Positions 27,238 through 36,527 of a DNA stretch of 64,000 bases are shown here, piece by piece. The notes beneath the pieces were generated by a model. It was not told the origin of the DNA and ran no database searches. It was given only the letters and a program-made list of their open reading frames with translations. Both the position numbers and the translations under genes were made by a program. The stretch is from Dyadobacter subterraneus (GTDB lineage Bacteria; Bacteroidota; Bacteroidia; Cytophagales; Spirosomataceae), in the NCBI RefSeq assembly GCF_015221875.1, contig NZ_JACYGY010000001.1:434001-498000 (forward strand), given 5' to 3'. The stretch's first letter is position 1, and each line of letters begins with the position of its first letter.

Positions 27238-29844
27238 TTATATTTCTACACTACCGACGTTTTCAAAAATCAGATCGCCGTCGGAGTTAAGCTCCATCAT
27301 GATCACTGAATCTTTTGCAACCTGACCGCTCAAAATTCCTTTTGAAAGTTCGTTTAAAATTTTACGTTGCAATACTCTTTTCAAAGGACGGGCACCAAAA
27401 GCAGGATCAAAACCTTCTTCTCCCAATTTGGTAAGTGCTTCTTCGCTGGAATCTAATGTGATGCCTTGTTCAAGCAACATTTTCTGAATTCCTTTGAACT
27501 GGATATCAACAATTTTCCGAATATTTTTCATTGATAATGGTTCAAATAGAACGATCTCATCAATCCGGTTTAAAAACTCTGGACGAACCGAAGCTTTCAA
27601 CAAATCAAGAACGCCTTGTTTAGCTTCTTCAACAATCAATGCATGGTTCCAGCCTTCGTCTTCTGCAAATTTTTCCTGGATAATATGGCTTCCGATATTT
27701 GAAGTCATAATGATGATCGTGTTTTTGAAATTTGCTACGCGGCCTTTATTATCAGTCAAACGACCTTCATCCAAAACCTGCAAAAGAATATTCCAGACGT
27801 CGGGATGCGCTTTTTCAATCTCATCCAAAAGAATGACGCTGTAAGGTTTCCGGCGAACGGCTTCGGTTAATTGTCCGCCTTCATCATAACCCACATAACC
27901 CGGAGGCGCTCCAACCAGACGGCTTACTGCATGACGTTCCTGGTACTCGCTCATGTCGATACGAACCATCGCATTTTCGTCATTGAACAAATATTCAGCG
28001 AGTGTTTTTGCCAATTCGGTTTTACCTACACCGGTTGGTCCAAGGAAAAGGAAACTTCCCAAAGGACGTTTTGAATCCTGCAAACCGGCACGGCTACGGC
28101 GAACAGCATCAGATACCAAAGTAATCGCTTCCTCTTGTCCCGCTACACGTTGATGCAAATGATCTTCCAGATGCAAGAGTTTTTCTCTGTCACTTTGCAG
28201 CATTTTGCTGACAGGAATTCCTGTCCATTTTGCTACAACTTCTGCAATTTCTTCCGGCGTAACTTCTTCCTGCATCAGGCTTTCCGCATTTTCCGAAGCC
28301 TGCAATTCTTCAAGACGTTTGTTAGTTTCAGGAATACGGCCGTATCTTATTTCAGCAACTTTACCAAAATCACCGCTCCTTTCTGCTTGTTCAGCTTCCA
28401 GACGTAATTGTTCAAGTTGTTCTTTTAAAGTACGAACTTCGTTGACCTTGCCTTTTTCATTTTCCCAAAGTGCTTTCAGGCTATTCCGTCTTTCACTAAG
28501 GTCAGCGATTTCTTTATTTAAAATTGTTTCTTTTTCCTTATTATTTTCACGACGAATGGCTTCACGCTCAATTTCAAGCTGCATCACTTTACGGTTCAGC
28601 TCATCCAATTCTTCCGGAACGCTATCCATTTCCAGACGCAATTTTGAAGCGGCTTCATCCATTAAGTCAATCGCCTTATCAGGTAAAAAACGGTCGCTGA
28701 TATAACGGGTTGAAAGTTCAACTGCCGCAATCACCGCATCATCCTGAATTCTTACACCATGATGCAATTCATATTTTTCTTTAATACCACGAAGAATGCT
28801 GATGGCGTCAGGAATATTTGGCTCATCTACCATCACAGCCTGGAAACGACGTTCCAGAGCTTTATCCTTCTCCATGTATTTTTGATATTCTTTCAGTGTT
28901 GTCGCACCGATTGCATGCAATTCACCACGGGCCAAAGCTGGTTTCAACAAATTTGCTGCGTCCATAGCACCTTCTCCGCCGCCACCTGCACCGATTAATG
29001 TATGAATCTCGTCAATGAACAATACGATTTCGCCTTCCGAATCGGTCACTTCTTTGATAACCGCTTTCAGACGTTCTTCAAATTCTCCTTTATATTTGGC
29101 ACCCGCGATCAGCAAGCCCATATCAAGAGAGGCAATTATTTTTGATTTCAAATTTTCAGGAACATCACCCTGAACGATCCTTTGGGCAAGTCCTTCTACA
29201 ATCGCAGTTTTCCCAACCCCAGGTTCTCCAAGCAGGATCGGATTGTTTTTTGTACGGCGACTCAATATTTGCAAAACCCGCCTGATTTCTTCGTCCCGGC
29301 CAATCACCGGATCAATTTTACCTGCTTTGGCAAGCTCATTGAGGTTTTTACTGTATCGTTCCAGCGAACGGTATTTAGCTTCTGCGTTTTGATCTTTCAC
29401 GGGATTATTTTTACCTCTAAGTTCTTTAATGGCATTTATGAGTTCTTTCTCCTTAAATCCAACTTCCTTCATCATGGTAGCTGTGGAATCTTTTCCACTA
29501 AGAATTCCCAATAAAAGAAGCTCAATGCTAATGAATTCGTCACCAAATTCTTTCAGATAATTTTGTGCTTTCGAGGTAGCAGCTGTCAGATCATTGCCTA
29601 AAAAAGCCTGGTTCGTTCCACTAACACGAGGATAACTGTCAAGTATTTTTTGCAGACGGCTGTTTAAAACATCTGCACTAATATTTAAATGGTTAAGAAT
29701 AAACTGAGACGTATTTGGATCTTCCTCCAAAATGGATTTAACAACATGACCCGTTTCAATGGCTTGCTGTTGGTTGCCCTGAGCCATTTGTGCTGCGTGC
29801 TGTATTATTTCCTGCGCCTTGATTGTATATTGGTTAAAGTTCAT
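27238..29844 (-). CDS. clpB: ATP-dependent disaggregase ClpB
   Basis: Hexameric AAA+ chaperone that rescues aggregated proteins with DnaK. The 868-residue protein has the N domain ([20 protein letters not shown]), NBD1 with Walker [14 protein letters not shown] (about 208), the coiled-coil middle domain (about 405-525, with the characteristic [12 protein letters not shown]), and NBD2 with Walker [13 protein letters not shown] (about 602) and [12 protein letters not shown]. There is no IGF loop for ClpP, consistent with ClpB. I chose ATG at 29844: the frame extends 10 residues further to 29874, but family alignment starts at MNFNQ. The 246-base gap to the divergent amidotransferase must hold its promoter; I could not single out a heat-shock element. 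Confidence 0.96.
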   Translation of the reverse strand: MNFNQYTIKAQEIIQHAAQMAQGNQQQAIETGHVVKSILEEDPNTSQFILNHLNISADVLNSRLQKILDSYPRVSGTNQAFLGNDLTAATSKAQNYLKEFGDEFISIELLLLGILSGKDSTATMMKEVGFKEKELINAIKELRGKNNPVKDQNAEAKYRSLERYSKNLNELAKAGKIDPVIGRDEEIRRVLQILSRRTKNNPILLGEPGVGKTAIVEGLAQRIVQGDVPENLKSKIIASLDMGLLIAGAKYKGEFEERLKAVIKEVTDSEGEIVLFIDEIHTLIGAGGGGEGAMDAANLLKPALARGELHAIGATTLKEYQKYMEKDKALERRFQAVMVDEPNIPDAISILRGIKEKYELHHGVRIQDDAVIAAVELSTRYISDRFLPDKAIDLMDEAASKLRLEMDSVPEELDELNRKVMQLEIEREAIRRENNKEKETILNKEIADLSERRNSLKALWENEKGKVNEVRTLKEQLEQLRLEAEQAERSGDFGKVAEIRYGRIPETNKRLEELQASENAESLMQEEVTPEEIAEVVAKWTGIPVSKMLQSDREKLLHLEDHLHQRVAGQEEAITLVSDAVRRSRAGLQDSKRPLGSFLFLGPTGVGKTELAKTLAEYLFNDENAMVRIDMSEYQERHAVSRLVGAPPGYVGYDEGGQLTEAVRRKPYSVILLDEIEKAHPDVWNILLQVLDEGRLTDNKGRVANFKNTIIIMTSNIGSHIIQEKFAEDEGWNHALIVEEAKQGVLDLLKASVRPEFLNRIDEIVLFEPLSMKNIRKIVDIQFKGIQKMLLEQGITLDSSEEALTKLGEEGFDPAFGARPLKRVLQRKILNELSKGILSGQVAKDSVIMMELNSDGDLIFENVGSVEI

Positions 29845-30090
29845 GGCGGTGTTTAGTTGATAAATTAATAACAATACTATTTCGTCAAACAGTGTGCCTG
29901 ACTTTGAAATCGGAAATAATGTCGCATTTTACAATTTTTATTGAGAATATACGTCAAAAAGTCATATATAGGTACTTTTTCGGCATTGGTGGTAATTGTT
30001 TAGATTTCATTTCAAATCTTTTTTTATATGCTTAATTTTAACGGAATTTTAAAGCCGAAATTTCGGTGATAAATTAATCATTTATTTTCA

Positions 30091-30807
30091 ATGAAAATTG
30101 GTCTTTTAGAGTGTGATCATGTTCGGGAAGAGCTTTTACCGATAGCCGGTGATTACCGACAAATGTTTCCTGCATTGTTCACACCGATTGCGCCTGAATG
30201 GCAGTTTGATTTTTTTAATGTTTGTAACGGATATTTCCCTTCTTCGGTTGATGATTGTGACGTTTACATTTGTACTGGTTCAAAATCTTCTGTGTATGAC
30301 GGAGATAAATGGATTGAGAATTTGAAAGAATTTGTGAGGGAAATTCATCAGGCAGGAAAAACATACATTGGTGTTTGTTTTGGGCATCAGATTCTTGGTG
30401 AGGCACTAGGTGGTGAAGTGAGAAAATCGGATGTTGGCTGGTGTGTGGGTGTGCATACTTTTGAAACACTAAAATCTCAAAATTGGATGCGGCCGCCGTC
30501 GTCATTTTTCAATCTTTTAATGATGTGTCAGGATCAGGTTTTGAAATTACCTTCGGAAGCTATTTTATTGGCACAAACTCCTGATTGTCCAAACGCCATG
30601 TTTCAGGTTGGAGAAACAATGCTGGGAATACAAGCGCACCCGGAATTTCCAAAGCTGTATGACAAAGCGTTAATGGAATTGAGAGTTGAAAGAATCGGTG
30701 AACGAAAAGTTGAAATGGGTATCATGAGTCTGGAATTGCCAACTTCTGAAAAATTGTTTGCTCAATGGATTGTCAATTTTGCGGAGGCAAGTAAGATTAA
30801 GAAATAG
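30091..30807 (+). CDS. Class I glutamine amidotransferase-like protein
   Basis: A 238-residue cytoplasmic protein of the GMP-synthase/YfeJ-like GATase1 group. The catalytic triad is visible: Cys96 in GVCFGHQILGEALGG and His183/Glu185 in IQAHPEFPK. There is no fused synthetase domain. It may hydrolyse gamma-glutamyl or glutamine amide bonds or provide ammonia to an unlinked partner. Single gene, 94 bases before the phosphoribosyltransferase. Confidence 0.85.
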   Translation: MKIGLLECDHVREELLPIAGDYRQMFPALFTPIAPEWQFDFFNVCNGYFPSSVDDCDVYICTGSKSSVYDGDKWIENLKEFVREIHQAGKTYIGVCFGHQILGEALGGEVRKSDVGWCVGVHTFETLKSQNWMRPPSSFFNLLMMCQDQVLKLPSEAILLAQTPDCPNAMFQVGETMLGIQAHPEFPKLYDKALMELRVERIGERKVEMGIMSLELPTSEKLFAQWIVNFAEASKIKK

Positions 30808-30909
30808 CTATTATTTGTTATAATTTTTTCTTGTCAGAAGATTATAAGATTTTTACAAGAAAATAGACAAGAAGTATAAAAGACGGGAACCCCGAATATT
30901 TTGAAAGAC

Positions 30910-31437
30910 ATGCTTATGGAAATTACGAATATAGATACACACCGACAAATATTAACTTCACTGCAAACCCGTCAGAAAGTCCGTCGGATTGCTTTTGAAA
31001 TATATGAGCAGAATTTTGAAGAAAGCAGCATTATCATTGCGGGGATCGTAGGAGAAGGATATCAATTTGCCAAAATCCTGACAGACGAGTTAAGATCGAT
31101 TTCACCCTTGGACGTGAAACTGGTTGAGCTTCGTTTTGACAAAACAATTCACTGGCAAAGTGAAATCCATTTTGACGACGACTCTGTGCAATTAGAAAAT
31201 CAGGTTGCCGTGGTTGTGGATGATGTTTTAAATACCGGTCGGACATTGGCTTTTGCACTTGAACCGTTTTTGAAAGTGCGCATGAAAAAATTGCAGGTTG
31301 CCGTGATTGTGGATCGTGAACATCATTTATTCCCTGTATCTGCCAATTATGTAGGCTATTCATTAAGCACGACGATCAGCGAAAGGGTAGAAGTAATCCT
31401 GAGCCGTCCATCCGAAGAAGGGGTTTATCTCAGGTAG
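30910..31437 (+). CDS. Phosphoribosyltransferase family protein
   Basis: A 175-residue type I phosphoribosyltransferase. The PRPP-binding loop VAVVVDDVLNTGRTL is around residues 100-114, preceded by the IAGIVGEGYQFA loop. It resembles PyrR/hypoxanthine-type enzymes but no specific one. Starts are ambiguous: TTG at 30901, ATG at 30910 or ATG at 30916; I give 30910. Its TAG stop (31435-31437) lies inside the first bases of a 25-bp repeated element (31434-31458), so the present C-terminus may have been set by that insertion. Confidence 0.8.
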   Translation: MLMEITNIDTHRQILTSLQTRQKVRRIAFEIYEQNFEESSIIIAGIVGEGYQFAKILTDELRSISPLDVKLVELRFDKTIHWQSEIHFDDDSVQLENQVAVVVDDVLNTGRTLAFALEPFLKVRMKKLQVAVIVDREHHLFPVSANYVGYSLSTTISERVEVILSRPSEEGVYLR

Positions 31438-31458
31438 GGGCGACCCTTGTGGTCGCCC
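31434..31458. repeat. 25-bp palindromic repeat, left copy
   Basis: Begins GTAGGGGCGACC and contains the hairpin GGGCGACC-CTTGT-GGTCGCCC. An exact reverse complement of all 25 bases is at 32165-32189. The second to fourth bases (TAG) act as the stop codon of the phosphoribosyltransferase gene. Together with the right copy it frames the RelE/ParE pair. Confidence 0.85.
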
Positions 31459-31509
31459 AGTTCTAAGTATTATCCAAATTCATTAAGGCTAACCAAATTT
31501 CAGAAAAAG

Positions 31510-31743
31510 ATGGGATTACAAGTAATTCAAGATAGCAACGGTAAAGCCACGGGAGTTTTTATTCCAATTGGAGAATGGGATAAACTAAAAAAGCAATATA
31601 AGGATCTTGCTGATCTTGAAGACGACGAGCCTTCAAAAAAACAATTATTAGGAGAAATCAAAGAAGCACTTCTTGAATTAAAATTGGTTGAAGAGAGAAA
31701 ACTAAAAGCTCGTCCGGCACAATCCCTTCTAGATGAGCTATAA
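31510..31743 (+). CDS. Antitoxin of a RelE/ParE-type pair
   Basis: A 77-residue protein starting at ATG 31510 (MGLQVIQDSNGKATGVFIPIGEWDKLKK). The N-terminal part (beta strand, then GVFIPIGEWDKL) resembles Phd/prevent-host-death-like or other antitoxin N-termini, and the C-terminal half is a charged helix that would wrap the toxin. The frame stays open to 31447, but that lies inside the palindromic repeat, so the upstream start is rejected. Its stop overlaps the toxin start by 11 bases. Confidence 0.75.
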   Translation: MGLQVIQDSNGKATGVFIPIGEWDKLKKQYKDLADLEDDEPSKKQLLGEIKEALLELKLVEERKLKARPAQSLLDEL

Positions 31744-32059
31744 TGTACTAGTAATACCACTTTTTGAAAAACAGGCAAAAAGACTTGCCAAAAAATATCC
31801 TTCGCTAAAAAAAGAGTTAGCAGAATTATTTGAAAATCTGGCTAGTTATCCTGATCAAGGAAAAGCTCTTGGAAATAATTTTTACAAAATCCGGTTAGCG
31901 ATTCATTCAAAAGGAAAAGGTAAATCCGGAGGAGCAAGGATAATTACCTATGTCAGGATAATTGATTCGGAAGTGTATTTAACTTCAATTTATGATAAGT
32001 CGGAAAAGAGCAATATCACAAATAAAGAGTTGGAGGAAATATTTAAGTCAATTGAATGA
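31733..32059 (+). CDS. RelE/ParE superfamily toxin
   Basis: A 108-residue protein with the RelE/ParE fold pattern: the FEKQAKRLAKKYPSLKKEL helix, GNNFYKIRLAIHSKGKGKSGG with the basic loop, and YLTSIYDKSEKSNI near the C-terminus. The last motif is typical of the HigB-like group that cleaves mRNA; ParE-like gyrase action is not excluded. Intact. The start overlaps the antitoxin gene. No additional genes are inside the repeat-bounded interval. Confidence 0.85.
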   Translation: MSYNVLVIPLFEKQAKRLAKKYPSLKKELAELFENLASYPDQGKALGNNFYKIRLAIHSKGKGKSGGARIITYVRIIDSEVYLTSIYDKSEKSNITNKELEEIFKSIE

Positions 32060-32164
32060 AAAATAAGTTTCCGATTGATTTAGAATCGGAAACTTATTTC
32101 ATTCTGAACTTATCAAGTTGTTATTTTATCTGTATTTCAATAAAACAACATGGTTATTTATTCC

Positions 32165-32189
32165 GGGCGACCACAAGGGTCGCCCCTAC
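32165..32189. repeat. 25-bp palindromic repeat, right (inverted) copy
   Basis: Exact reverse complement of 31434-31458, with the hairpin GGGCGACC-ACAAG-GGTCGCCC. On the minus strand its TAG (32186-32188 read in reverse) is the stop codon of the alpha-galactosidase gene. The interval between the copies is 706 bases. Confidence 0.85.
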
Positions 32190-34387
32190 GGCACCACCTC
32201 AATCTCCACAACCACACTGGTTCTCCTCGCATTCACAACCGGATTAAATCCAACCGTCATTAAATATTCCCCTGAATAAATTTGATCTTCTTTCAGTGCA
32301 GATTTCGTTTCAGGATATAAATTCAATTCTTTGACCTTGTAATTTTTAGTACCATCCAAACCTTCAAGACGGAAAGGCGTATCTGAGCCGTCACCATTTC
32401 TGTTGCCGACTAAATAGGAAAACAGAATCGCTTTGGATTTATTTTTTGCAGCAAACATCAATGCAGCGTAGCTGTTTTTCGTAGGATCAACCAACCGGAA
32501 AAGATCACCCTGGAAAATTACATCTTTCACTGAATTGTAGCTTGCAACAGCCTGCTGACTGAATTTTAAATCTTTTTCGTTCAAATGGCTTACTACAATA
32601 TCATAACCCAAACGGCCCATCATCGCCACATCCGTACGGAATTTTAAAGGTTGTTTTCCCCAATCTGTCACGTGAGCACTTTGTGCGATCGCCGGGAAAA
32701 AGTAAGAATATTCCCACTGCATAAAGATTCTTTCCAACGGATCAGTATTATCACTTGGCCAGAATTCTGTGAAATATTTAAGTGCTTCATAATCTACACG
32801 ACCGCCTCCTCCTGAGCAAAGCATCATGGGTACTTTTGGATATTTCGCACGCAGCTTTTCCAAAACTTTATACAATCCTTTTACATAATCAACATAAAAC
32901 TGTGATTGTTTTTGCTTCGTTTTTTCAAGATAAGGGGAATAGGCGTTGAAAGTGATCGCATTACAATCCCATTTGATATAAGCGATATCCGGATTTTCTG
33001 TGAACAGCTTATCCAAAATTCCAAAAACAAAATTCTGAACTTCCGGATTTGACAAATCAAGAGGAAGCTGGTTTCTCATGTAATGTTCCGGACGTTGTGG
33101 TTGTTTGACCACCCATTCAGGATGTTTTTCGTATAATTCACTTTTAGGATCAACCATTTCCGGCTCTACCCAAATCCCGAATTTTATTCCTGTTTTTTGT
33201 GCTTCTTTGACTAGGTAACCAATTCCGTGGGGCAATTTTTTAACGTTTTCCTGCCAATCGCCCAATCCAGCCTGATCGCTATTTCTTGGATATTTATTGG
33301 CAAACCAGCCATCATCCAATAAAAATAAATCAACGCCTAATTTCTTTCCATCTTTGAAAAGTTCAGAAAGCTTATCTTCATTAAAGTCAAAATAAGTAGC
33401 CTCCCAGTTGTTCAAAAGTGTCATTCTGGTTCCTTCACCATCCAGAATTCTATATTTTCTGGCCCAGTTATGCAGGTTACGACTCGCTTCACCTTTTCCA
33501 TTTTCGGAGAAAGTATAGATAAAAGAAGGAGTTTTAAATTCTTGTTTTGAAGCGAGCGGATATTCCGAAGCATATGGATTTATTCCGGCGATCAATCTTA
33601 AATTATGATAAGAATCAACTTCAAAATCCATCTTGAAATTGCCTGACCAGGCCAATGTCCCCAGTAAAACTTTACCTTCTGTTTCTGTCGCAGGCTTGTC
33701 AAAAGAAAGTGAAAAACTTGGAGGCTGGAAAAGGTTGGCACGTGTTCCCAATTTTGAATCTAAAACACGAATTCCTGCTGTCAACAATTCTTCCTCCGGA
33801 TTCATTTCCTTCGCCCATGTTCCGTTATAATGTGTCAGGTAATAATCTTTTGCTATGAAATAAAGATTCGCAGAAGCATATTTTTGCAGTGTTACCGGAT
33901 TCTTTTCTTCACTTTTAATTAAACTCCACTGTTCCACTACATTTTCCTGAAAGTAGGTTTTATAAAAAAGCGTCACTTCTACTGCGTAAACAGGATCTTT
34001 TAGAATAATACTTGTAATACTTACATTATCATTTTCTTTTGTCGTTTTATGGCTTACATAAACCAGATCCAGCGATTTATTGCCATCGCCGTGTGTCAGT
34101 TGAAGGGCAGGTTCTGAAATACTCCAGGTGCCAGACGGCGTATAAGCGGAATTGTAAATACCGGCGTTTCCGTCATGCTGTCGGCTTTGTAAGGGGATGG
34201 ATTTATATTCAGCTGATTGACTTAATTTCTTTCCAAAATAGATAATCCCAAGATGGGTTTCTTTATCTGTTTGAAGTACCAAAGCGTTTTGTCTGGTTTC
34301 TATCGGGATGACGATTTGTTGATTCTGGGCATAGGAAGCGGTTCCCATAACGATGAGAATGAGGGAGTGGATAATTTTTTTATGCAC
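32186..34387 (-). CDS. Secreted GH36 alpha-galactosidase
   Basis: A 733-residue retaining alpha-galactosidase. After a signal peptide (LILIVMGTASYAQ) comes the N-terminal beta supersandwich, then the catalytic barrel with LLDDGWFANKYP, the nucleophile Asp in IAYIKWDCNA (about 472), LCSGGGGRVDYEAL and the acid/base Asp in PSDNTDPLER (about 545), and the C-terminal beta domain. I chose GTG at 34387 because the frame's earlier TTG at 34432 lies inside the kup terminator and would put extra hydrophobic residues before the signal peptide. The stop codon is supplied by the repeat at 32165-32189. Confidence 0.9.
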   Translation of the reverse strand: MHKKIIHSLILIVMGTASYAQNQQIVIPIETRQNALVLQTDKETHLGIIYFGKKLSQSAEYKSIPLQSRQHDGNAGIYNSAYTPSGTWSISEPALQLTHGDGNKSLDLVYVSHKTTKENDNVSITSIILKDPVYAVEVTLFYKTYFQENVVEQWSLIKSEEKNPVTLQKYASANLYFIAKDYYLTHYNGTWAKEMNPEEELLTAGIRVLDSKLGTRANLFQPPSFSLSFDKPATETEGKVLLGTLAWSGNFKMDFEVDSYHNLRLIAGINPYASEYPLASKQEFKTPSFIYTFSENGKGEASRNLHNWARKYRILDGEGTRMTLLNNWEATYFDFNEDKLSELFKDGKKLGVDLFLLDDGWFANKYPRNSDQAGLGDWQENVKKLPHGIGYLVKEAQKTGIKFGIWVEPEMVDPKSELYEKHPEWVVKQPQRPEHYMRNQLPLDLSNPEVQNFVFGILDKLFTENPDIAYIKWDCNAITFNAYSPYLEKTKQKQSQFYVDYVKGLYKVLEKLRAKYPKVPMMLCSGGGGRVDYEALKYFTEFWPSDNTDPLERIFMQWEYSYFFPAIAQSAHVTDWGKQPLKFRTDVAMMGRLGYDIVVSHLNEKDLKFSQQAVASYNSVKDVIFQGDLFRLVDPTKNSYAALMFAAKNKSKAILFSYLVGNRNGDGSDTPFRLEGLDGTKNYKVKELNLYPETKSALKEDQIYSGEYLMTVGFNPVVNARRTSVVVEIEVVP

Positions 34388-34422
34388 AACGATAAGATTA
34401 AAAATTAATTGATGATATAGCA

Positions 34423-34467
34423 AAAGGATCAATACCGCTCAATCATACTGAGAAATATTGATCCTTT
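34423..34467 (-). terminator. Terminator of kup
   Basis: Perfect 12-base stem AAAGGATCAATA (34423-34434) with TATTGATCCTTT (34456-34467), loop of 21, starting 24 bases beyond the kup stop codon. Confidence 0.6.
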
Positions 34468-34490
34468 AATATTATTTATAATTCAAATTT

Positions 34491-36434
34491 CTAAACGTAA
34501 ACCCGTCTCAATTTTACATTTTCAACCGGACGGATAATAAGTGGCACTTTTTCAATTTTTACAGAACTGCTGTCCAGACCAAACCATTTATCTTCCGGTG
34601 TTGTGAAATCTTTGACGAAGAAATAAGTTTTCATAACCATTTGCTCAATAAACGGCAGGTCATTTTCAAAAGAAAGGAAACGTTCCAAAACTACAAAACG
34701 GAAATCCCCGGTAACATTCTGGCGACTAAGTGATTCATACCGACTGGTAATATCCACTTCTTTGTTCATCACCATATCTTCCACAACTTTTCTGAAAAAG
34801 AGGTTAATGCGCTGTTCAACCCTGAATCCAAGTTTGAAATTGACTTTAATTACCGTTTCATCATCGTCGATCGTGTTAACCTTATATTCCATTGTATACG
34901 GATCATCGGTGGTGTCAACGTGAATAAACCAGTAAATATCAGCACGTTTCGGTCGTTTTTGAAAAATAGAATAAACCACTTTTGTCTCAATTTCTGAAAC
35001 ACGGGAAGCATTGGTCATGAAAACCAAATGCGTGGTATATTTTGGAATACTGATATCACGGCTCAATTCCTTCAATGCAGGCAAATAGGATTCAAGTTTG
35101 GTATATTCTGTCAAACGTAATTTGATATAAAAAGCACGAAGCCAGACTGACATCAAACCCGCTACCATTACGCCAACCATGATCGTGAACCAGCCGCCGT
35201 GCGTAAATTTCAATAAATTGGCGCCAAGGAAAAGTCCTTCGATGGATAAATAAAGAAGCATAAACACAATCACAATCCACAAGTTCACCCTTTTCAAATA
35301 CAAATAATAAGAGAAAAGAATTGTGGTCATGATCATGGTTGCAGTAATTGCAAGTCCATAAGCCGCTTCCATGTTGGAAGATTCTTTGAAATAAAATACC
35401 ACCACCATACAGCCCAGCCACAAAAGCCAGTTGACACTCGGAACATATAATTGTCCTTTTTGATCACTTGGATAAACCAGACGAACTTTTGGCCAGAAAT
35501 TCAGACGAATTGCTTCTGAAATCAATGTAAAAGAACCTGAAATTAAAGCCTGACTGGCAATAATTGCAGCCGAAGTAGCGATGACAATTCCCGGGAGCAA
35601 CCACCAATCCGGCATTACTTCATAAAATGGTTTACGTTCAGCAAGCAGATTTCCAACTTCCGAAAGCAACCAGGCACCTTGACCAAAATAATTAAGTACA
35701 AGACAAATTTTTACAAACACCCAGCTTACGCGGATGTTCGCACGACCGCAATGTCCAAGGTCAGTATATAAGGCTTCGGCTCCCGTTGTACAAAGAAAAA
35801 CGGCACCCAACATCCAGAATCCACCCGGATGTTGGGTTAGCAATTTGTATCCGTACATTGGATTTAATGCCTTGAATATTTCCGGATGACCCAATACCTG
35901 ATACAATCCCAATACGCCAAGCATCGAAAACCAGGTGATCATAATTGGCCCAAAAGCGCGTCCCACGATTTTTGTTCCGAAAGCCTGGATCAGGAAAATT
36001 CCTGTAAGAATTGCGATAACAATCGGTATAGTTTGAATATTTGGATAAAGAATCCGAAGTCCTTCAACGGCAGAAGAAACAGAAATTGGCGGAGTGATAA
36101 TTCCATCAGCCAAAAGCGTACTGCCGCCAATAACAGCCGGAACTGTCAGCCAGCGTGCATGTTTCCGTACCAGCGCATACAAAGCAAAAATCCCGCCTTC
36201 ACCACGGTTATCTGCGCGAAGTATCAGGATTACGTATTTTACTGTGGTTTGTAAAGTCAAAGTCCATACGATGCAGGAGAGGGCACCGTAAATGATTTCG
36301 TCTGTGATAACTTCTTTGCCAATAATGGCCTGCATTACATAAAGCGGCGATGTACCTATGTCTCCATAAATAATTCCGAATGCAACAAGAATACCGGCAG
36401 CAGAAATTTTATCAAAGTTGTGTTTGGGTTCCAT
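34491..36434 (-). CDS. kup: Kup-type potassium uptake transporter
   Basis: A 647-residue inner-membrane K+/H+ symporter of the KUP/HAK family. The start (AGILVAFGIIYGDIGTSPLYV) contains the diagnostic GDIGTSPLY segment; about 12 transmembrane helices follow to residue 440, and the last 200 residues form a soluble cytoplasmic domain with TNASRVSEIETKVVYSIF, which is normal for Kup. Length and all core motifs agree with the family. It has its own terminator. Confidence 0.95.
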   Translation of the reverse strand: MEPKHNFDKISAAGILVAFGIIYGDIGTSPLYVMQAIIGKEVITDEIIYGALSCIVWTLTLQTTVKYVILILRADNRGEGGIFALYALVRKHARWLTVPAVIGGSTLLADGIITPPISVSSAVEGLRILYPNIQTIPIVIAILTGIFLIQAFGTKIVGRAFGPIMITWFSMLGVLGLYQVLGHPEIFKALNPMYGYKLLTQHPGGFWMLGAVFLCTTGAEALYTDLGHCGRANIRVSWVFVKICLVLNYFGQGAWLLSEVGNLLAERKPFYEVMPDWWLLPGIVIATSAAIIASQALISGSFTLISEAIRLNFWPKVRLVYPSDQKGQLYVPSVNWLLWLGCMVVVFYFKESSNMEAAYGLAITATMIMTTILFSYYLYLKRVNLWIVIVFMLLYLSIEGLFLGANLLKFTHGGWFTIMVGVMVAGLMSVWLRAFYIKLRLTEYTKLESYLPALKELSRDISIPKYTTHLVFMTNASRVSEIETKVVYSIFQKRPKRADIYWFIHVDTTDDPYTMEYKVNTIDDDETVIKVNFKLGFRVEQRINLFFRKVVEDMVMNKEVDITSRYESLSRQNVTGDFRFVVLERFLSFENDLPFIEQMVMKTYFFVKDFTTPEDKWFGLDSSSVKIEKVPLIIRPVENVKLRRVYV

Positions 36435-36527
36435 TCATTTTTGTTCTAAAAACAGCGAAAGTTAGGAAACCGCAGGCAAAGAAGGTACTTGTAGGCCGAA
36501 ATTTAATTTTTTACTGGTTACGTGTAG

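Noticed and set aside
28205..28705. 166-residue open frame on the plus strand inside clpB
   Set aside because: Antisense to the ClpB middle domain; Ser/Arg-rich sequence is the complement of the coiled coil.
31447..31509. Start of the RelE/ParE antitoxin at 31447
   Set aside because: It lies inside the 25-bp palindromic repeat; the ATG at 31510 gives a normal antitoxin.
34388..34432. TTG start at 34432 for alpha-galactosidase
   Set aside because: It lies in the stem of the kup terminator and precedes a good signal peptide beginning at 34387.
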